From: Paractinoplanes rishiriensis
GTDB lineage: Bacteria; Actinomycetota; Actinomycetes; Mycobacteriales; Micromonosporaceae
DNA: 64,000 nt
Direction of reading: 5' to 3'
Assembly: GCF_016862375.1 (NCBI RefSeq)
Contig: NZ_BOMV01000057.1
Coordinates: 248,001-312,000 of the forward strand
In this document: one piece after another, positions 40,545-49,691 of the stretch
Layout of the letters: each line of letters starts with the position of its first letter
How positions within the stretch are numbered: the first letter of the stretch is position 1
Program-made: the position numbers and the translations under genes
The notes under the pieces: generated by a model
Database searches by the model: none
Told to the model about the DNA's origin: nothing
What the model saw: only the letters and a program-made list of their open reading frames with translations

Positions 40545-41996
40545 TTACTCGCCGGAGGGTGCGGTCAGGGCCGTACCCAGCCGGGCCGGTGTGCCGAAGT
40601 TCGGCGTGCCGTCCGCGTTCCAGGTGAACTTCTGGGCGCGGGTGGAGCGGTTCATGTCGCAGCCGCCGGAGGCGCTGCTGTTGGCGTGGTAGACGATCCA
40701 GTCTTCGGTGCCGTCGGGGGATTTGAAGAAGCCGTTGTGGCCGGGTGCGTAGACGCTGTTGGCGTCGTTGCGTTCGAAGACCGGGGTGGACTTCTTGGTC
40801 CAGTGGCTCGGGTTCATCGGGTCGGTGCCGGTCAGGGTCACCAGGCCCAGCTTGTAGTCCGGTCCCCAGCAGGCCGATCCCGAGTAGACCACCATGACCT
40901 TGCCGTTGTGGTAGAGCGGCTCGGGTCCTTCGGCGACCGGTGCGGTCTGGCGTTCCCAGGACAGCGTCGGTGAGATGAACCGGACCCGGGAGCCGGACAG
41001 CGTCCACGGGTTCGACATCCGCTGGATGAAGTTGGACTGTCCCGCGCCGTCCCCGCCGTACGTGGCCATCAAATAGAGGTTGCCGTTGACCTGCAGCACG
41101 CTGGCGTCGAGCGACCAGTCGTTACCGAGGTCGGCTTTGAAGGTGTAGGGGCCCATCGGGTCGGTGCCGGCGGACTCGAGGACGTGCAGGCGTTGGGTGG
41201 GGTTGTAGTCGGAGACGTTCTGTCCGGCGGTGTAGTAGAAGTACCAGCGGCCGTTGAGCAGGTGGAACTCCGGCGCCCACATGTTGCAGCAGCCGTTCGG
41301 CCGGCTGGACAGGTTGAAGATCACCTGGTCGGTCGCGTTCGCCAGCCCGGCCAGGGTGGCCGACCGGCGCATGGTGATGGTCGAGTTCCAGGTCGTGGTG
41401 GCCAGGTAGTAGAAGCCGTTGTGGTACTGCAGCCACGGGTCCGGGCCGTTGCGCTTGATCGGATTCGTGAACGTCGCGGTCGGGTTGGCCGTCGGCGGCG
41501 TCGTCGGAGCCGTGGTGGGCGCGATGGTCGGGGCGGTGGTCGGCGCGGTCGTCGGCGCGGTGGTCGGGGCCGCCGTGCCGGTGCAGGCCACCCCGTTGAG
41601 GGCGAACGACGTCGGGACCGGGTTGGTCGAGCCGCTGTTGCTGCCGTTGAAACCGAACGTCGTGGTGCCGTTGGTGGCCAGGCCGCCGTTCCAGGAGGCG
41701 TTGGCCGCGGTCACCGCCGCGCCGGACTGAGTGATGGTCGCGTTCCAGCCCTGGTTGACGGTCTGCCCGGCGCCGAAGCTCCAGGTCAGCGACCAGCCGT
41801 TGAGCGCGTCGCCGAGGTTGGTGACGCTGACGTCGGCGGTGAAGCCGCCGCTCCACTGGGACGTGACCGTGTAGCGGGCCGAACAGCCCGCCGCGGCCGC
41901 GTTCGCGGTCACCGCGGCGATCACGCCGGCGCCGGCGGCTACCGCGCCGACCGCGCCGGCCGCGAGCCAGCGGCGCAGAACTTGGGGATTGGTCAT
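40545..41996 (-). CDS. Secreted CBM2-GH43 arabinan-degrading enzyme
   Basis: This 483-residue exported enzyme has a signal peptide to about residue 35 and a cellulose/xylan-binding CBM2 (CSARYTVTSQWSGGFTADV to NGVACTG) with conserved tryptophans. A linker of repeated APTT units leads to a GH43 five-bladed propeller. Candidate catalytic residues are Asp in NGPDPW, Asp in WSLDASV and Glu in VAEGPEPLY. The GPDPW and WAPEFHLLNGRWYFYY blocks fit the arabinofuranosidase-like GH43 group. It should release arabinose from arabinan or arabinoxylan outside the cell. It starts 14 bp after the stop of the related GH43 gene and shares its CBM-linker plan, so the pair probably arose by duplication and domain swapping. 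Confidence 0.87.
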   Translation of the reverse strand: MTNPQVLRRWLAAGAVGAVAAGAGVIAAVTANAAAAGCSARYTVTSQWSGGFTADVSVTNLGDALNGWSLTWSFGAGQTVNQGWNATITQSGAAVTAANASWNGGLATNGTTTFGFNGSNSGSTNPVPTSFALNGVACTGTAAPTTAPTTAPTTAPTIAPTTAPTTPPTANPTATFTNPIKRNGPDPWLQYHNGFYYLATTTWNSTITMRRSATLAGLANATDQVIFNLSSRPNGCCNMWAPEFHLLNGRWYFYYTAGQNVSDYNPTQRLHVLESAGTDPMGPYTFKADLGNDWSLDASVLQVNGNLYLMATYGGDGAGQSNFIQRMSNPWTLSGSRVRFISPTLSWERQTAPVAEGPEPLYHNGKVMVVYSGSACWGPDYKLGLVTLTGTDPMNPSHWTKKSTPVFERNDANSVYAPGHNGFFKSPDGTEDWIVYHANSSASGGCDMNRSTRAQKFTWNADGTPNFGTPARLGTALTAPSGE

Positions 41997-42010
41997 GGGG
42001 GAATCCACTC

Positions 42011-43468
42011 TCAGTAGGCGAACGGCCAGCCGGCCGTGTCGTACCCGATCAGGTTGATGCCCAGCCGGGAGGCGCCGCTGTCGGTGTAGTAGTGGTAGGT
42101 GAGGACTTCGGCGTCGGTGTCGGCGAACACGTGTTGGTGTCCCGGGCCGTGGATGCTGCCGCGGCCGGCGAGGACCTCGGTGCCGCCGCCGGAGTTCATG
42201 GCGGTGCCGTTGCGGTCGACGAACGGGCCGTTCGGGCTGGTCGAGCGGCCGACCATGATGCGGTAGGTGGAGTCGGCGCCGGCGCAGCAGCGGTCGAACG
42301 AGACCCACAGGTAGTAGTAGTTGCCGTGTTTGAACATGGTCGGTGCCTCGATGGCGCCGCCGTTACGGCCGGCGATGGCGCGGATCGTAGTGTCCGAACG
42401 CTTTCCGGTGGCCGGGTTGATCGCGACCTGTTTGAGGCCGGACCAGAACGAGCCGAAGTTCAGCCACCACCGGCCGGCGTCGTCGACGAACAGGTCCGGG
42501 TCGATGGCGTTGAAGTTGTCCGAGGTCTGCGACTCGATGACCAGGCCCTGGTTGGTCCAGGAGCCGCTGGCGCCGGTGGGGCTGGTGGCGAGGAAGATCG
42601 CGGACCGGTTGGAGCCGAAGGTCGAGGCCGAGTAGTACAGGTAGTACTGGTTGTTGCGGAACGAGATGTGCGGTGCCCACAGGTTGCTGCTGCCGCCGGT
42701 GTACGGGGTGGTCCACGAGGCGCCGTTGGGGAAGACGGTGCCCGCGGCCCGGAACGCGGTCCGGTCCGTCGAGGTGGACAGCGGGATGTTGTTACCGGTC
42801 TGGGCCACGATGTAGGTGCCGCCCGACGTCTTCACGATCGTCGGGTCGTGGGTGCCGACGGCGCCGGTGACCGGGCCCGGTCCGGGGTAGGACGCGGGCG
42901 GCACGGTCGGGGTGGCGACCGGGTTCGCCGTGGGCGGGGTGGTGGTCGGCGGCGTGGTCGGGGGGGCCGTTGTGGGAGCCGTCGTCGGCGGGGCCGTGGT
43001 CGGCGTTGTCGTCGGCGGCGCCGTGGTCGGGGCCGTCGTCGGTGCCGTTGCTCCGGTGCAGGCCACGCCGTTCAGCGCGAACGACGTCGGCGCCGGGTTG
43101 CTGCCGGTCCACGAGCCGTTGAAGCCGAACGAGGTCGTCGCGTTGGTGCCGAGACCCCGGTTCCAGCTGGCGTTCGTCGCGGTAACCTGCGCCCCGCTCT
43201 GCGTCACGCTCGCGTTCCAGGCCTGCTGTACGGTCTGGCCGGCGCCATACGACCAGGTCAGCGTCCACCCGTCGAGCGGGTCACCGAGGTTGGTGACCGC
43301 CACGTTGCCGGTGAACCCGCTGTTCCACTGCGAGCCGACACTGTAGACCACGCTGCATCCGGCGGCGGCGGCCGACGCGACGGCGACCGCCACTCCGGCA
43401 CCCGCGGCCGCGGTGACCGCCACGGCGCCGGCCAGCAGCGCCCGGCGCCTGGTTGCACGCACTTTCAC
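42011..43468 (-). CDS. Secreted CBM2-GH43 endo-arabinanase-like enzyme
   Basis: This 485-residue exported enzyme opens with VRATRRRALLAGAVAVTAAAG, an Arg-rich signal that could use Tat, followed by a CBM2 (CSVVYSVGSQWNSGF to NGVACTG). A PTTAPTT linker precedes a GH43 propeller of the arabinan endo-1,5-alpha-L-arabinanase type. Asp appears in GTHDPTIVK, Asp in AIDPDLFVDD and Glu in GGAIEAPTMF. The CCAGADSTYRIMVGRS and GPGHQHVF words are typical of AbnA-like enzymes. The GTG start at 43468 has GGAGGGAG about six bases upstream. It is the first gene of the two-gene operon. A GTTAACGCTAAC element lies 103 bp upstream. Confidence 0.88.
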   Translation of the reverse strand: MKVRATRRRALLAGAVAVTAAAGAGVAVAVASAAAAGCSVVYSVGSQWNSGFTGNVAVTNLGDPLDGWTLTWSYGAGQTVQQAWNASVTQSGAQVTATNASWNRGLGTNATTSFGFNGSWTGSNPAPTSFALNGVACTGATAPTTAPTTAPPTTTPTTAPPTTAPTTAPPTTPPTTTPPTANPVATPTVPPASYPGPGPVTGAVGTHDPTIVKTSGGTYIVAQTGNNIPLSTSTDRTAFRAAGTVFPNGASWTTPYTGGSSNLWAPHISFRNNQYYLYYSASTFGSNRSAIFLATSPTGASGSWTNQGLVIESQTSDNFNAIDPDLFVDDAGRWWLNFGSFWSGLKQVAINPATGKRSDTTIRAIAGRNGGAIEAPTMFKHGNYYYLWVSFDRCCAGADSTYRIMVGRSTSPNGPFVDRNGTAMNSGGGTEVLAGRGSIHGPGHQHVFADTDAEVLTYHYYTDSGASRLGINLIGYDTAGWPFAY

Positions 43469-43570
43469 ACGGAACTCCCTCCGAGTTGGGAGCCGCCGGT
43501 CCGCAAGCTGTTCCCACGACGCCAAGAGCGCGACGCGGTGGCTATCCACATCTATCTATGCAGAGGCAGT

Positions 43571-43582
43571 GTTAACGCTAAC
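43571..43582. promoter_or_regulatory. GTTAACGCTAAC element upstream of the GH43 operon
   Basis: A near-palindrome (10 of 12 positions symmetrical) in the 172-bp divergent gap, 103 bp before the GH43 start and 59 bp before the DUF1707 gene. Sequences of this TTANCGCTAA type precede many glycosidase genes in actinomycetes and are bound by LacI-type regulators, so induction by plant polysaccharide is likely. Confidence 0.5.
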
Positions 43583-43640
43583 TCACGCCAGGTCAAGGCC
43601 ACTCGTGCCCACAAGCATCGAATTAAGTACCCTTCATCGG

Positions 43641-44102
43641 ATGACGGACGTGAGCCGGATGCGGGTGTCGGACGCCGACCGTGACGCGATCGTGGCGGAG
43701 CTGCAGCAGGCTGCCGTCGAGGGCCGGCTCAGCCTGGACGAACTCGACGAACGGATGGCCGAGGCCTACGCCGCCGTGACCTGGGCCGAACTCGAGCAGG
43801 TCGTCGACGACCTGCCCGAGCCGGTGTACCAGGAGCCCGCCCCGGTCGAGGAGATGACCCATGCCGGGCTGGCCCGGGTGCGTTCGCTGACCGTGCTGAG
43901 CCTGGGCGCCGCCGCCGTGCCGGTCACCTTCTCGTCGCCGTGGGCCGGCGTGCTCGGCGGCGCCGCGCTGGTGCTCGGCGCGTTCGCGCTGGGCGTCGGC
44001 GACAACTCCCGCTTCGACCGCAACGCCGTCATCGGCGGCATGATGCTGGGCGTCGTCCCGATCGGCTTCTTCAGCTTCCTGCTGCTGCTCTTCAGCACCT
44101 AG
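43641..44102 (+). CDS. DUF1707 domain membrane protein
   Basis: This 153-residue protein begins with the DUF1707 (SHOCT-like) signature MRVSDADRDAIVAELQQAAVEGRLSLDELDERMAEAYAAVTWAELEQVVDDLP. That is a short helical module common in actinobacterial membrane proteins. Two or three hydrophobic segments follow (AAVPVTFSS, VLGGAALVLGAFALGVG, AVIGGMMLGVVPIGFFSFLLLLF). The module probably mediates protein interactions and has no known catalytic role. The stop lies one base before the convergent sugar-dehydrogenase gene. It is divergent from the GH43 operon. Confidence 0.82.
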   Translation: MTDVSRMRVSDADRDAIVAELQQAAVEGRLSLDELDERMAEAYAAVTWAELEQVVDDLPEPVYQEPAPVEEMTHAGLARVRSLTVLSLGAAAVPVTFSSPWAGVLGGAALVLGAFALGVGDNSRFDRNAVIGGMMLGVVPIGFFSFLLLLFST

Positions 44103-45155
44103 CTAGGCGGCGGGCGGGAACCGCAGGATGCGGTCGTCGGTGGGGCCGGGGGTCAGCTTGCCGTCGCGCATGCTGGTCATCACCCACAGGTGGCCGTCCG
44201 GAGCCACCGCGACCGTGCGCAGGCGGCCGTAGGTGCGCTGCAACTGGGCCACGCCGGTGCCCAGGGTGCCGTCGCCGGCCAGCGGGACCTGCCACAGGCG
44301 CTGGCCGCGCAGGGACGCCACGAACAGGTTGTCGCCGGCGATCGCGGCGCCGCTCGGGGAGGCGTCGGCGGGGCGCCACTGCAGGATCGGGTTGGTGAAG
44401 CGGGCGTCGGTCGACGTGCCCTCGACGGTGGGCCAGCCGTAGTTCGCGCCGGCCCGGATCAGGTTGATCTCGTCCCAGGTGCTCTGGCCGAACTCGGTGG
44501 CCCACAGCCGGCCCTGCGCGTCCCAGGCCAGGCCCTGCACGTTGCGGTGGCCGAGGCTGTAGATCAGCGAGCCGGGGAACGGGTTGTCGTCGGGGACGGT
44601 GCCGTCCGCGTTCATCCGCAGGATTTTGCCGTTGTTGCTGGTCATGCTCTGCGAGTTGGCGGTGACCGTGGCGTCGCCGACCCCGGCATAAAGTTTGCCG
44701 TCGGGGCCGAACGCGATCCGGCCGCCGTTGTGCATCGGGGCCGTGCTCAGGCCGGTGAGGACCGGCTCCTGCTGATCCGGCGTGTCCAGGCGGAAGCGGA
44801 CGATCCGGTCGTCGGTGCTGGACTTGTAGAACGCGTACACGTAATTGTCGGTCGCGTAGTCGGGGGAGACCGCCAGTCCGAGCAGGCCGTCCTCGAAGTC
44901 GACCACCACGCCGGGCAGGGTGAACAGGGGAGTGACCGTGCCGTCGGCGGTGACCTGCAGGACCCGCGCGCTGCTGCGTTCCGAGACCAGGGCGCTGCCG
45001 TCCGGCAGGAACGCCAGGCCCCACGGCACGGCGAGGCCGGTGGCCAGGGTCTGCGGCGCCGAGAAGTCGAAGTCGCCAGGCGCGGCGGCCGAGGCGACGC
45101 TGACGCCGGTGAAGGTCAGGGCGGCAGCCGCGGCCACCGCGATGAGCTTGCGCAT
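44103..45155 (-). CDS. PQQ-dependent sugar dehydrogenase-like (GSDH) secreted protein
   Basis: This 350-residue exported beta-propeller has a signal peptide (MRKLIAVAAAAALTFTGVSVASA). The glucose/sorbosone dehydrogenase fold shows as VPWGLAFLPDGSALVSER, DFEDGLLGLAVSPDYATD, HNGGRIAFGPDGKLYAGVGD, GHRNVQGLAWDAQGRLWATEFG and ANYGWPTVEG. Family members oxidise aldoses with PQQ and Ca2+ at a histidine corresponding to that in HNGG or GHRN. It probably acts outside the cell on sugars released by the neighbouring glycosidases. PQQ synthesis genes are not in the window, so whether the cofactor is made is unknown. It lies 17 bp downstream of the SMP-30 gene and is probably co-transcribed with it. Confidence 0.85.
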   Translation of the reverse strand: MRKLIAVAAAAALTFTGVSVASAAAPGDFDFSAPQTLATGLAVPWGLAFLPDGSALVSERSSARVLQVTADGTVTPLFTLPGVVVDFEDGLLGLAVSPDYATDNYVYAFYKSSTDDRIVRFRLDTPDQQEPVLTGLSTAPMHNGGRIAFGPDGKLYAGVGDATVTANSQSMTSNNGKILRMNADGTVPDDNPFPGSLIYSLGHRNVQGLAWDAQGRLWATEFGQSTWDEINLIRAGANYGWPTVEGTSTDARFTNPILQWRPADASPSGAAIAGDNLFVASLRGQRLWQVPLAGDGTLGTGVAQLQRTYGRLRTVAVAPDGHLWVMTSMRDGKLTPGPTDDRILRFPPAA

Positions 45156-45172
45156 TCGTTCTCCCTAGTTCG

Positions 45173-46144
45173 TCAGTACGGATGCCCGGCGAGGGGGAGC
45201 TCGACGCTGTAGATCCCGAAATTGCCCGAAGTGCCCGAGGTGATAAACAAGGTTTTGCCGAGAGGGCCGCCGAAGGCGACGTTCGTGGTGTTGCGGCCCG
45301 CCGTGATGGAGCCGATCTCGGTGCCCCCGGGCGTGATGACGTGCACCCGGCCGTCGTTGTACGAGGCCCAGTAGAGGTTGCCGGCGCAGTCGATGCCGAC
45401 GCCGTCGGGGCTGGTCAGCCGGGCGAAGTTGCGGCGCGGTCCGACGCTGCCGTCGGCCTGCACCGGATAGGCGAAGATCTGGTTGCTGGCCAGCCCACCG
45501 ACGTACAGGGTCGTGCCGTCGGGGGACAGCGCGATGCCGTTCGGCTGCGCCACCGTGCCGTCGATCAGGTCGACCACGCCGTTGCGCAGCCGGTAGACGC
45601 CGGTGACCCCGGACTGCTCGTCGGGGCGGTTGGCGCGCTGGAAGTTCGGGTCGGTGAAGTAGATCGTGCCGTCCGCGGCGATCGTCACGTCGTTCGGCGA
45701 ATTGAACTTGCGGCCCTGGAAGCCGGCCGCCAGCACGCCGCGGCTGCGATCGCTGAGCGCGTACGTGGACAGGCTGCGCTGGTCGTGCGTGGCCGCGACG
45801 ATCCGGTCGCCGTCGACCGCGAGCCCGTTGCTGCCGGCGTCCGGGATGAACTCCTCGAACGTGGCCGGCGGCGTGAACCGCCAGATCGTGGACGCCTGGA
45901 CGCCCTCGGCGCCGGACGGGTTCTGCATGTCCGAGAACAGCAGGACGCCCGGGTCGGCGACCCAGGTCGGGCCCTCGGTGAAGGTGAAGCCGGTGCGCAG
46001 CGGCTGGGCCGCCACCGTGGGGCTGGGAAGTGGGTCGCCCGTGCACTCGGCGGCGGCTGCGGAGCCCGCGGTCCCCAGCCGGACGGCTCCGGCGACCAGC
46101 AGTGCGGTCGCTGCGGTCACGATCCCGGCGGTGCGCAATCTCAT
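45173..46144 (-). CDS. Secreted SMP-30/gluconolactonase-like protein
   Basis: This 323-residue exported six-bladed propeller is of the SMP-30/gluconolaconase/LRE type. The signal peptide RLRTAGIVTAATALLVAGAVRLGTAGSAAA is followed by FTFTEGPTWVADPGVLLFSDMQNPSG, which contains the metal-site Glu. Other blocks are NGLAVDGDRIVAATH, NSPNDVTIAADGTIYFTDPNF, QPNGIALSPDGTTLYVGG and SPDGVGIDCAGNLYWA. It may hydrolyse the sugar lactone formed by the adjacent dehydrogenase, a natural two-step pair. I chose the ATG at 46144 because GAGGGGTG lies about seven bases upstream; ATG at 46168 is a weaker alternative. Confidence 0.83.
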   Translation of the reverse strand: MRLRTAGIVTAATALLVAGAVRLGTAGSAAAAECTGDPLPSPTVAAQPLRTGFTFTEGPTWVADPGVLLFSDMQNPSGAEGVQASTIWRFTPPATFEEFIPDAGSNGLAVDGDRIVAATHDQRSLSTYALSDRSRGVLAAGFQGRKFNSPNDVTIAADGTIYFTDPNFQRANRPDEQSGVTGVYRLRNGVVDLIDGTVAQPNGIALSPDGTTLYVGGLASNQIFAYPVQADGSVGPRRNFARLTSPDGVGIDCAGNLYWASYNDGRVHVITPGGTEIGSITAGRNTTNVAFGGPLGKTLFITSGTSGNFGIYSVELPLAGHPY

Positions 46145-46218
46145 CCCGGACACCCCTCGGCCAGCCAATATCGACGCCTGTCATTCTCTATGGCCGGCCG
46201 AGGGTGTCAAATCGGAGA

Positions 46219-48186
46219 TCACCAGAGGCGGGTACGGTCCCGTCCCGCGCCGAGGCCGGCGAGCGGACCGGCCGGGAACGGGCCGTCGGTCTTGGCGGCG
46301 CCGATCAGGTCGACGTCCATCACCGCGGGGCTGCCGTCGCGCTCCTCGAACTCGGCGTCGGCGAACCGGACCCGCTCCAGGTCACGGCCGGTTACCGGGT
46401 CGAGGTGCCGGTCGTCGAACGCCTCCGGCAACTGCGTCGTCAGGTACACGGCGTCGCCCTCCTCGACGATCGTGGCGGTCGCGGCGTCCAGCACCAGCGG
46501 GTCCCGCTCACCCGCGAACGGCCGGGCTCCCGCGGCGTAGACGTTGCCGCGCGCGTACACAGCCTGCTCCAGCCCGAGGAAGCGCTGGTGGTCGCCCGGC
46601 GGCCGGGCCTCGATGCGGTCCAGGTACTCCTCGAAGGAGGCCGGGTAGCCGTCATAACCCGCGGTGCCGGCGAGCGGGGGCGTCTTTCCTTCGGCTTTTT
46701 TCCCGTACGCGGTACCGGAGTCCCCGCCGATGAAGAGGTTGCCCACCCACCGGTCGTCCCCGCCCTCGATCACCGCGTAGCCGGCGACCTGCGTGCTGTG
46801 CGGGCGGTGGTAGGGCGTGGCCCGGTCGCGGACGGTCTCGAGCCGGACCGTGCCGCCGATCAGGTTGTGCACGAACGCGCCGCCCTGGCTGAACAGCTCG
46901 AGCGCGGCCGGCGAGGCGAGGATGTTGTGCTCGACCAGGTACGGGCCGTGGCTCACCTCGATGAACAGGTCGCGGTTGTTGCGGTAGAACACGTTGCGGG
47001 ACACCCGGGTGCCCTGGGTCTGCCAGTCCAGCCAGGTGCCCAGCGTGCAGTCGTGGATGCGGTTGTGCCGGATCTCGACGTCGATGGCCGCGTGCAGCTT
47101 GATGCCGCCGATCTCGTATCCGTAGAACTCGCGCTTGGTGGCGATCCGGTAGATGTGGTTGTCCTCGATAGTGGAGAACACGCAGCCCAGGTGGCCGACG
47201 ATGCCGTTCTGCCCGCAGTCGTGGATGGTGTTGCGCCGGACCACGTGCGACCCGATGTGCTCGGCGTCCCAGCCGATCTGGCGGGCCGCGAACACCGACT
47301 CCAGCTGATATTGGTAGCCGGGTTTGTCGCCGCGTTCGGTGGCGTAGTTGTGCCCGGTCGAGGCCTCCTTGCCGAGCGAGATCGCCGAGCATTTCGCGTC
47401 GTGGATGTGGTTGTCCTCGATGATCCAGCCCTTGGCCCAGTTCGGCCCGATCAGGCCGGGCTGGTCGGCGGTCGGCGGCGTCCACGGGCAGGCCGCCTGG
47501 CACAGTTCGAAGCCGCGGACTGTGATGTAGTCGAGGTGCGGCACCTCGGGGTAGAAGACCGAACGCCGTACGTTGATCTCGACGAGCTCGGCGTTCGGGT
47601 CGAAGCCCTGGAAGTTGGCCCACAGCGTCGTCTCGGTCGCGCCCACCTCGGCGTGCCAGACCAGCTGGGTCTGCGCCGGGTGCTCGACTCCGACGGTGAC
47701 GCCGGTCCAGTCGTCGACCATCTCCTTGCGGGCCGGTGGGTCGGCGACCTCGTCGGCGCTGTGCACCTCGTAGAAACTCACCCCGTTGAGATAGACGTCG
47801 CCGAGGTGCTTGCGGGCCGGGGTGCCGGGACGATAGACGATCCAGTCGCCGGCGATCTCCTCGCCGAACGGGTTGAACGAGCCGAACAGCGCGTTCGGGA
47901 CGGTTACGGTCCACACCGTGCCGCCGACCGTGGTCCAGCCGGTCACCCGCTCGGAACCCTTGATCACGACGTGCTCGCCGGGGGCCGCCTGGTATGTGAT
48001 GCGGCGGCTGTCGCTGAGGCCGCCGCGGCGGGGTTTGACCCACTCCCTATATTCGCCGGCGTGCACCGTCACGGTGTCACCGGGCCCGGCCAGAGCGGCC
48101 GCCCGGTTGATGGTCCGGAACGGCCGCTCCGCCGAGCCGTCGGCGTCGTCGGAGCCGCTGGTCGCTACGTGGAAGACGCTAGTCAT
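46219..48186 (-). CDS. GH120 beta-xylosidase (right-handed beta-helix)
   Basis: This 655-residue protein lacks a signal peptide and closely follows GH120, a rare xylosidase family typified by Thermoanaerobacterium saccharolyticum XylC. Long blocks such as DGSAERPFRTINRAA, GEYREWVKPRRGGLSDSRR, GLIGPNWAKGWIIEDN, KCSAISLGKEASTGHNY and EIGGIKLHAAIDVEIRHN are shared. The Asp in GTWLDWQ and the Glu in FIEVSHGP are 23 residues apart, as are the catalytic Asp382 and Glu405 of XylC as I recall them. It should remove xylose from the non-reducing end of short xylo-oligosaccharides in the cytoplasm. It is the last gene of the LacI-controlled operon, 50 bp after the oxidoreductase. Confidence 0.88.
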   Translation of the reverse strand: MTSVFHVATSGSDDADGSAERPFRTINRAAALAGPGDTVTVHAGEYREWVKPRRGGLSDSRRITYQAAPGEHVVIKGSERVTGWTTVGGTVWTVTVPNALFGSFNPFGEEIAGDWIVYRPGTPARKHLGDVYLNGVSFYEVHSADEVADPPARKEMVDDWTGVTVGVEHPAQTQLVWHAEVGATETTLWANFQGFDPNAELVEINVRRSVFYPEVPHLDYITVRGFELCQAACPWTPPTADQPGLIGPNWAKGWIIEDNHIHDAKCSAISLGKEASTGHNYATERGDKPGYQYQLESVFAARQIGWDAEHIGSHVVRRNTIHDCGQNGIVGHLGCVFSTIEDNHIYRIATKREFYGYEIGGIKLHAAIDVEIRHNRIHDCTLGTWLDWQTQGTRVSRNVFYRNNRDLFIEVSHGPYLVEHNILASPAALELFSQGGAFVHNLIGGTVRLETVRDRATPYHRPHSTQVAGYAVIEGGDDRWVGNLFIGGDSGTAYGKKAEGKTPPLAGTAGYDGYPASFEEYLDRIEARPPGDHQRFLGLEQAVYARGNVYAAGARPFAGERDPLVLDAATATIVEEGDAVYLTTQLPEAFDDRHLDPVTGRDLERVRFADAEFEERDGSPAVMDVDLIGAAKTDGPFPAGPLAGLGAGRDRTRLW

Positions 48187-48236
48187 GGGTCAATTGTGCT
48201 CGGGTCCGGCCACGGTGCGGCAATTACTGCCGGAAA

Positions 48237-49691
48237 TCAATCTCTCGGGCTGGCCAGATGGGCAGAAACCGGACCCAGGTCGAGGCCGAACTCGTCGATC
48301 AGCACCGGCTGGCCCGACACCAGCGACTGGTTGGCGGCGATGCCCACCGCGACCGCCCGCAGCCCGTCCACACATCCGGCCGCCCGGGCCAGCGGGTCCC
48401 CGCCGATCCGCAGGTCGCGCCGGAAGACGTCCTTCAGCAGGATCGCGTCGCCGCCGCCGTGGCCGCCGATGCCGGCCGGGATGGTCACCCGCCCGGCCGG
48501 CTGCCAGTGCCGCTGCACCACCAGCCGGTCGCCCTCGGGACGCACCCGGTCCGCGCTGGACACCGCGGTCGCCGACGGGTCGAGCACCACGTTGCCGTCC
48601 GCGTCCAGGGTGATGTGGCCGCGCTCGACCACCTCCAGCTCGGCCCGGCCCGCGGTGCCGTTCACCGTCACCCGGTAGCCCTCCCACGGGCTGTGCGCGT
48701 TCAGCGAATACGTCAGCGTCGCGCCGCCGCGGTAGTCGACCAGGACCGCCATGTTGTCCTCGATGGTCACACCGGGCGCGAACGGGTCCTGGTCGCGCAC
48801 ATAGCCGTCGTGCTGCTCGGCGTTCAGGTACAGGGCCTCTAGCCGGGGATCGCGGCGCAGGTCGAGCGCGAACGGATCGCCCTCCACCCCGGTGCCGCGG
48901 GCCGGTCGCTCGCCCAGGCCGCGGGCGGCAGCGTTCTCGTCGCCGTAGAAGCGCAGCGCCGCCGACGCGTACACCCTTGCTGGAATGTCGTTGAGCCACC
49001 AGTTGACCAGGTCGAAGTGGTGACTGGACTTGTGCACCAGCAGACCGCCGGAGTTGGCCTTGTCCCGGTGCCAGCGCCGGAAGTAGTCGGCGCCGTGCAC
49101 GGTGTCCAGCGCCCACTCGAAGTGCACGCCGGTGACCCGGCCGATCTCGCCGGACGCGATCACCTCGCGCAGCGTCGAGTTGCGCGGCGCGTACCGGTAA
49201 TTGAAGGTCATCACCACGTCGCGGCCGGTCTCGGCGATGGCCGCGGTGATCCGGCGGCAGCCGTCCAGCGTGGTGGTGAGCGGCTTCTCCACCACCACGT
49301 CCGCGCCGGCCCGCAGCGACCGCTCGACCAGGTCGGCGTGGGTGTGGTCGGGGCTGGTGACGATGACGACGTCGACCGCGGACTCGGCGACCATCTTCTC
49401 CAGCGCGTCCGGCGTGTACCGGGCCAGACCCGGCCCGGCCTGCTGGTCGTAGTAGTCGATCCGGCCCGGGTTGGGGTCGAGCCAGGCGACGATCTCGCCG
49501 ACGTCGGCGTGCTCACCCCGGAGTGCGCCGACGTACATGCCGGCGCGGTGCCCGGTGCCGGCGATGGCGTAGCGGCGCCGCGGCCGGTCCGGTCCGGGCT
49601 CACGGAACTGGGGGATCACGCCGTCGCCGGCGGTCACGTTGCGGCTGGCGGCCGGGCGCGGGGCGGTCGGGTTCTGGTCGGCGGTGCTCAT
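48237..49691 (-). CDS. Gfo/Idh/MocA family oxidoreductase
   Basis: This 484-residue NAD(P)-dependent sugar oxidoreductase has a Rossmann motif RYAIAGTGHRAGMYVGAL near residue 40. VVIVTSPDHTHADL, the EKPL motif (VVEKPLTTTLDG) and the catalytic-type NYRYAPR follow. The C-terminal domain contains SGGLLVHKSSHHFDLVNWWL. An N-terminal extension of about 38 residues is Pro/Ala-rich and unstructured. Members of this size often act in sugar epimerisation, dehydrogenation or redox-assisted glycoside cleavage. The stop of the upstream GH42 gene overlaps the start here by four bases, so the two work together. The actual sugar is not predictable. Confidence 0.87.
   Translation of the reverse strand: MSTADQNPTAPRPAASRNVTAGDGVIPQFREPGPDRPRRRYAIAGTGHRAGMYVGALRGEHADVGEIVAWLDPNPGRIDYYDQQAGPGLARYTPDALEKMVAESAVDVVIVTSPDHTHADLVERSLRAGADVVVEKPLTTTLDGCRRITAAIAETGRDVVMTFNYRYAPRNSTLREVIASGEIGRVTGVHFEWALDTVHGADYFRRWHRDKANSGGLLVHKSSHHFDLVNWWLNDIPARVYASAALRFYGDENAAARGLGERPARGTGVEGDPFALDLRRDPRLEALYLNAEQHDGYVRDQDPFAPGVTIEDNMAVLVDYRGGATLTYSLNAHSPWEGYRVTVNGTAGRAELEVVERGHITLDADGNVVLDPSATAVSSADRVRPEGDRLVVQRHWQPAGRVTIPAGIGGHGGGDAILLKDVFRRDLRIGGDPLARAAGCVDGLRAVAVGIAANQSLVSGQPVLIDEFGLDLGPVSAHLASPRD

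Noticed and set aside
41419..41730. Gly/Val-rich ORF on the + strand inside the GH43 gene
   Set aside because: It is the complement of the Thr/Pro linker and carbohydrate-binding region of a clear secreted enzyme.
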